From the NCBI RefSeq assembly GCF_000971195.1, contig NZ_BBLZ01000002.1, forward strand, positions 124,001-188,000: a DNA stretch of 64,000 bases, read 5' to 3'. The notes under the pieces are model-generated. The model searched no databases and was not told the DNA's origin. It worked only from the letters and a program-made list of their open reading frames with translations. The stretch is from Demequina soli. Its GTDB lineage: Bacteria; Actinomycetota; Actinomycetes; Actinomycetales; Demequinaceae. The position numbers were made by a program, and so were the translations under genes. Positions 61,261 to 64,000 of the stretch are shown here, piece after piece (the stretch's first letter is position 1; every line of letters starts with the position of its first letter).

Positions 61261-62757
61261 ATGTTCCCGATCCTGACCGTCATGGTCGCGCTGCCCGCGC
61301 TGGGCGCCGTCCTGCTCTGGGCGCTGCCCGGCGGGGCGCGTGCCCGTGCGCGCGAGGTCGCGCTCGCCGTCACGGCCATCGAGCTGGTGCTCGCCGTCGT
61401 CCTGTTCGCGCAGTTCGACATGTCGGCGGCCGGCTCCTTCCAGTTCTCCGAGACCTACGCGTGGATCCCGCAGATCGGCACCAGCTGGGCGCTCGGCGTC
61501 AACGGCATCGGCCTGCTGATGATCGTGCTGTCCGCGCTCCTCACGCCGCTCGCGATCCTCGCGGGCTGGTGGGAGGACAAGGACGACTCGCGCCGCACGC
61601 ACTACCTCGCGCTCATCCTGCTGAGCGAGGCGTTCATGATCGGCATCTTCGCCGCGCGCGACGTCTTCCTCTTCTACGTCCTCTTCGAGGCGATGCTGAT
61701 CCCGCTGTACTTCCTCATCGGCTCGTTCGGCGGCGCGCAGCGCCGCTACGCCGCGGTGAAGTTCCTGCTGTACTCGCTCGCGGGCGGCCTCATCATGCTC
61801 GTCGGCGTCGTCGCCCTGTACTTCCAGGGCCCCGGCGGCGACCAGGCGTTCCTCACGGACAACCTCACCGGGCTCGACATGTCGACCACGGCCGAGCGCC
61901 TGATCTTCCTCGCCTTCTTCCTCGCGTTCGCGATCAAGGCGCCCATGGTGCCGGTGCACACGTGGCTGCCCACCGTCGCCGAGAACGCGCGCCCGGGGAC
62001 CACCGCGCTGCTCGTCGCCGTGCTCGACAAGATCGGCACCTTCGGCATGCTCACGCTGTGCGTGGCGCTGTTCCCCGAGGCCGCGCACTGGGCGGCGCCG
62101 GTGATCATCCTGTTCGCCGTGATCTCCGTGATCTACGGCGCGCTGCTCGCCATCGGGCAGAAGGACATGCTCCGCCTCGTCGCGTTCACCTCGGTGAGCC
62201 ACTTCGGCATCATGGTGCTGGGCATCTTCGCGTTCACGCAGACCTCGGTCGAGGGCGCGGCGTTCTACATGTTCAACCACGGCCTGTCGACGGGCGCGCT
62301 GTTCTTCGTGGTCGGCTTCCTCATCCACCGGTACGGCACCGCCGACGTCACGCAGTACGGCGGGCTCCAGCGCGTCGTGCCCGTGCTCGCCGGCACGTTC
62401 CTCGTCATCGGCCTGAGCGCCCTCGCGCTGCCCGGCCTGTCGCCGTTCGTGTCCGAGATCATGGTCCTCGTGGGCGCGTTCTCGGCCGCCAAGGTCGCCG
62501 TGATCGTCTCGGCCGTCGGCGTGGTGCTCGCCGCGCTGTACGTGCTGCTGACGTACCAGAAGGTGTTCACCGGCCCCGCTCCCACCGGGAAGCGGGCCAA
62601 GGTCCGCGAGCTCACGCGTCGTGAGCGCATCGTGCTGTGGCCGCTCATCGCGCTGATGCTCCTGCTCGGGTTCCTGCCGGGCATCGCCATCGACGCCGTC
62701 CGTGAGCCGGCCCACGACATCGTGGCCACCGTTTCGAGCCAGGAGGCAGGCGCGTGA
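61261..62757 (+). CDS. nuoM: NADH-quinone oxidoreductase subunit M
   Basis: 498-residue antiporter-like proton-pumping subunit with about fourteen helices. LFYVLFEAMLIPLYFLIGSFGG (TM5 Glu), FLAFAIKAPMVPVHTWLPTVAENARPGTTALLVAVL (TM7 Lys) and GQKDMLRLVAFTSVSHFGIMVLG are typical; the Lys/His relay continues with YMFNHGLSTGALFFVVGFL. The ATG at 61261 is three bases after nuoL. Confidence 0.97.
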   Translation: MFPILTVMVALPALGAVLLWALPGGARARAREVALAVTAIELVLAVVLFAQFDMSAAGSFQFSETYAWIPQIGTSWALGVNGIGLLMIVLSALLTPLAILAGWWEDKDDSRRTHYLALILLSEAFMIGIFAARDVFLFYVLFEAMLIPLYFLIGSFGGAQRRYAAVKFLLYSLAGGLIMLVGVVALYFQGPGGDQAFLTDNLTGLDMSTTAERLIFLAFFLAFAIKAPMVPVHTWLPTVAENARPGTTALLVAVLDKIGTFGMLTLCVALFPEAAHWAAPVIILFAVISVIYGALLAIGQKDMLRLVAFTSVSHFGIMVLGIFAFTQTSVEGAAFYMFNHGLSTGALFFVVGFLIHRYGTADVTQYGGLQRVVPVLAGTFLVIGLSALALPGLSPFVSEIMVLVGAFSAAKVAVIVSAVGVVLAALYVLLTYQKVFTGPAPTGKRAKVRELTRRERIVLWPLIALMLLLGFLPGIAIDAVREPAHDIVATVSSQEAGA

Positions 62758-64000
62758 GCTTCACGACCCCCGAGATCGCATGGGCGCCGCTGACGCCCCT
62801 CCTCATCGTGCTCGGCGCCTCCGCCGTCGCGATCCTCGTCGAGTCGTTCGTCCGCTCGCCCGAGACGCGCCGCCGCACGCAGCTCGTGCTGTCGCTCGTC
62901 GCGCTTGTCGGCGCGGCCGGCGCGGCGGTCGTCCAGTGGGCGACCCTCGACGGCGCCGGCACCGTGGTGCTCGACGGCATGCTCACGGTCGACCGCCAGT
63001 CGCTCGCGTGGCAGGTCCTCATCCTCGTGTTCGGCACGCTCGGCACCCTGCTGTTCGCCTCGCGCACCCGCGCGGGCGAGGAGGCGTTCACGCCGCTCGG
63101 CGCGTCCGCGCCCGGCTCCTCCGACGAGACCCTCGCACGTCGCAAGGGCCTCCAGGTGACCGAGGTGTTCCCGCTCGCGCTCGTCGCGGTCGGCGGCATG
63201 ATGCTCTTCACCTCGGTGACGGACCTCATCTTCCTGTTCGTCGCGCTCGAGGTGTTCTCGCTCCCGCTGTACGTGCTGGTCGCGCTCGCGCGCCGCCGCC
63301 GCTTCCTCTCGCACGAGGGCGCCCTCAAGTACTTCCTGCTCGGCGCGTTCTCGTCGGCGATCCTGCTGTTCGGTGCCGCGTTCCTGTACGGCGCGACCGG
63401 CTCGACGTCCTACGCGGGCGTCGCGGCGGGCATCTCGTCCTCGACGGGCACCGACGCTCTCATCCTCGCGGGCGCCGTCATGGTGGTCGTGGGCCTGCTG
63501 TTCAAGATCGGCGCCGTGCCGTTCCACTCGTGGACCCCCGACGCCTACCAGGGCGCCCCGACCCCGGTCACCGCGTTCATGGGCGCCGCGACCAAGGCCG
63601 CCGCGACCGCCGCGCTGCTGCGCGTCATGTACGCCGCGCTGTACGGCCTCAACTGGGAGCTGTCCTGGCTGTTCTGGGTGGTCGCGATCGCGTCGATGCT
63701 GCTCGGCACCGTCGTCGCGCTGGTCCAGACCGAGCTCAAGCGCATGCTCGCCTACTCCTCGATCGCGCACGCCGGCTTCATCCTCGTCGCGTTCGCCGGC
63801 CTGCCCGACACCGCGCTCTCCGCGCTGCCGTTCTACCTGGCCTCGTACGGCCTCGCCACGATGGGCGCGTTCGCGGTCATCACGCAGGTGCGCGAGCGCT
63901 CCGACGAGGGCACCGTGCTGGGGGAGGCGACGCGCCTCGGCCAGTGGGCCGGCCTCGGCAAGCGCTCCCCGTGGCTCGCCGGCGCGATGGCGCTGTTCCT
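62754..64000 (+). CDS. nuoN: NADH-quinone oxidoreductase subunit N, partial (3' end cut by the window)
   Basis: About 415 residues are visible of the third antiporter-like pump. DLIFLFVALEVFSLPLYVLVALARR has the TM5 glutamate; LLFKIGAVPFHSWTPDAYQGAPTPVTAFMGAATKAA has the TM7 lysine and the family proline motifs; and ELKRMLAYSSIAHAGFILV follows. GTG at 62754 overlaps the nuoM stop. The last helices lie beyond the window. Confidence 0.97.
   Translation, partial: MSFTTPEIAWAPLTPLLIVLGASAVAILVESFVRSPETRRRTQLVLSLVALVGAAGAAVVQWATLDGAGTVVLDGMLTVDRQSLAWQVLILVFGTLGTLLFASRTRAGEEAFTPLGASAPGSSDETLARRKGLQVTEVFPLALVAVGGMMLFTSVTDLIFLFVALEVFSLPLYVLVALARRRRFLSHEGALKYFLLGAFSSAILLFGAAFLYGATGSTSYAGVAAGISSSTGTDALILAGAVMVVVGLLFKIGAVPFHSWTPDAYQGAPTPVTAFMGAATKAAATAALLRVMYAALYGLNWELSWLFWVVAIASMLLGTVVALVQTELKRMLAYSSIAHAGFILVAFAGLPDTALSALPFYLASYGLATMGAFAVITQVRERSDEGTVLGEATRLGQWAGLGKRSPWLAGAMALF

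Noticed and set aside
58891-62715. A frame of over 1200 codons antisense to nuoJ-nuoM
   Set aside because: Low-complexity Glu/Arg/Asp/Ala/His sequence typical of the antisense of GC-rich membrane-protein genes; no start signal or homology.

Overview
The window is 64 kb of very GC-rich DNA (roughly 73% by eye) from a Gram-positive actinobacterium, most probably of the order Micrococcales (Cellulomonadaceae/Demequinaceae type). Supporting signs are HspR-type HAIR boxes before dnaK, a bifunctional-type Dcd, a BldC-like regulator beside the tiny ribosomal protein bS22, a ResABC/CcdA cytochrome c system, a complete menaquinone gene set, actinobacterial-style complex I, and a Cellulomonas-like cellobiose phosphorylase. 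GTG starts, a TTG start and 1-4 bp stop/start overlaps are common. Nearly every base is chromosomal core or sugar-use DNA. I see no prophage, IS element, CRISPR array, tRNA or rRNA.

Layout. 1-2.4 kb: grpE (partial) and dnaK under a promoter with two HAIR operators. 2.5-3.9 kb: rhodanese and GNAT genes. 4.0-7.5 kb: thiamine ABC transporter thiBPQ behind a TPP riboswitch. 7.6-8.9 kb: a DUF4143-type ATPase that looks acquired. 9.2-12.5 kb: dcd, then cellobiose phosphorylase with a LacI-type operator. 12.6-16.0 kb: a sigma/anti-sigma-like fusion protein and the KtrAB potassium system. 16.1-17.6 kb: BldC-like regulator, bS22 and a HAD phosphatase. 17.7-22.5 kb: glutaredoxin, histidine phosphatase, then the TlpA-CcdA-ResB-CcsB cytochrome c maturation operon. 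22.5-33.2 kb: glycosyltransferase, GH51 arabinofuranosidase, two LacI regulators and a BxlEFGA-like sugar ABC transporter plus GH3 enzyme. 33.2-48.8 kb: menaquinone genes menA, menE, menB, menC, menD, a menF-methyltransferase fusion and menJ, interrupted by a DUF3048 lipoprotein, a secreted metalloprotease, a sirtuin, a small membrane protein and an alditol oxidase. 48.8-64 kb: nuoA to nuoN (nuoN cut by the window end).

How it fits together: cellobiose phosphorylase, GH51, GH3 and the sugar transporter suggest growth on plant cell-wall oligosaccharides. The men genes, cytochrome c maturation and complex I form the respiratory chain that uses the reducing power, and menJ lies directly upstream of nuoA. 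A canonical menG (ubiE) is not in the window.

The most unusual signals are at DNA level. A 10-mer, GGACGATGCG, occurs in at least 27 exact copies plus 7 with one change, on both strands, in genes and spacers. Two families of about 100 bp intergenic palindromic repeats are present. Family A (three copies) abuts leaderless promoters at two loci and forms the 3' end of a gene at the third; family B (three copies) is followed in its two full-length copies by potential G-quadruplex tracts. At protein level the best candidates are the sigma/anti-sigma-like fusion and the isochorismate synthase-methyltransferase fusion. I did not find a clearly new multi-gene system.
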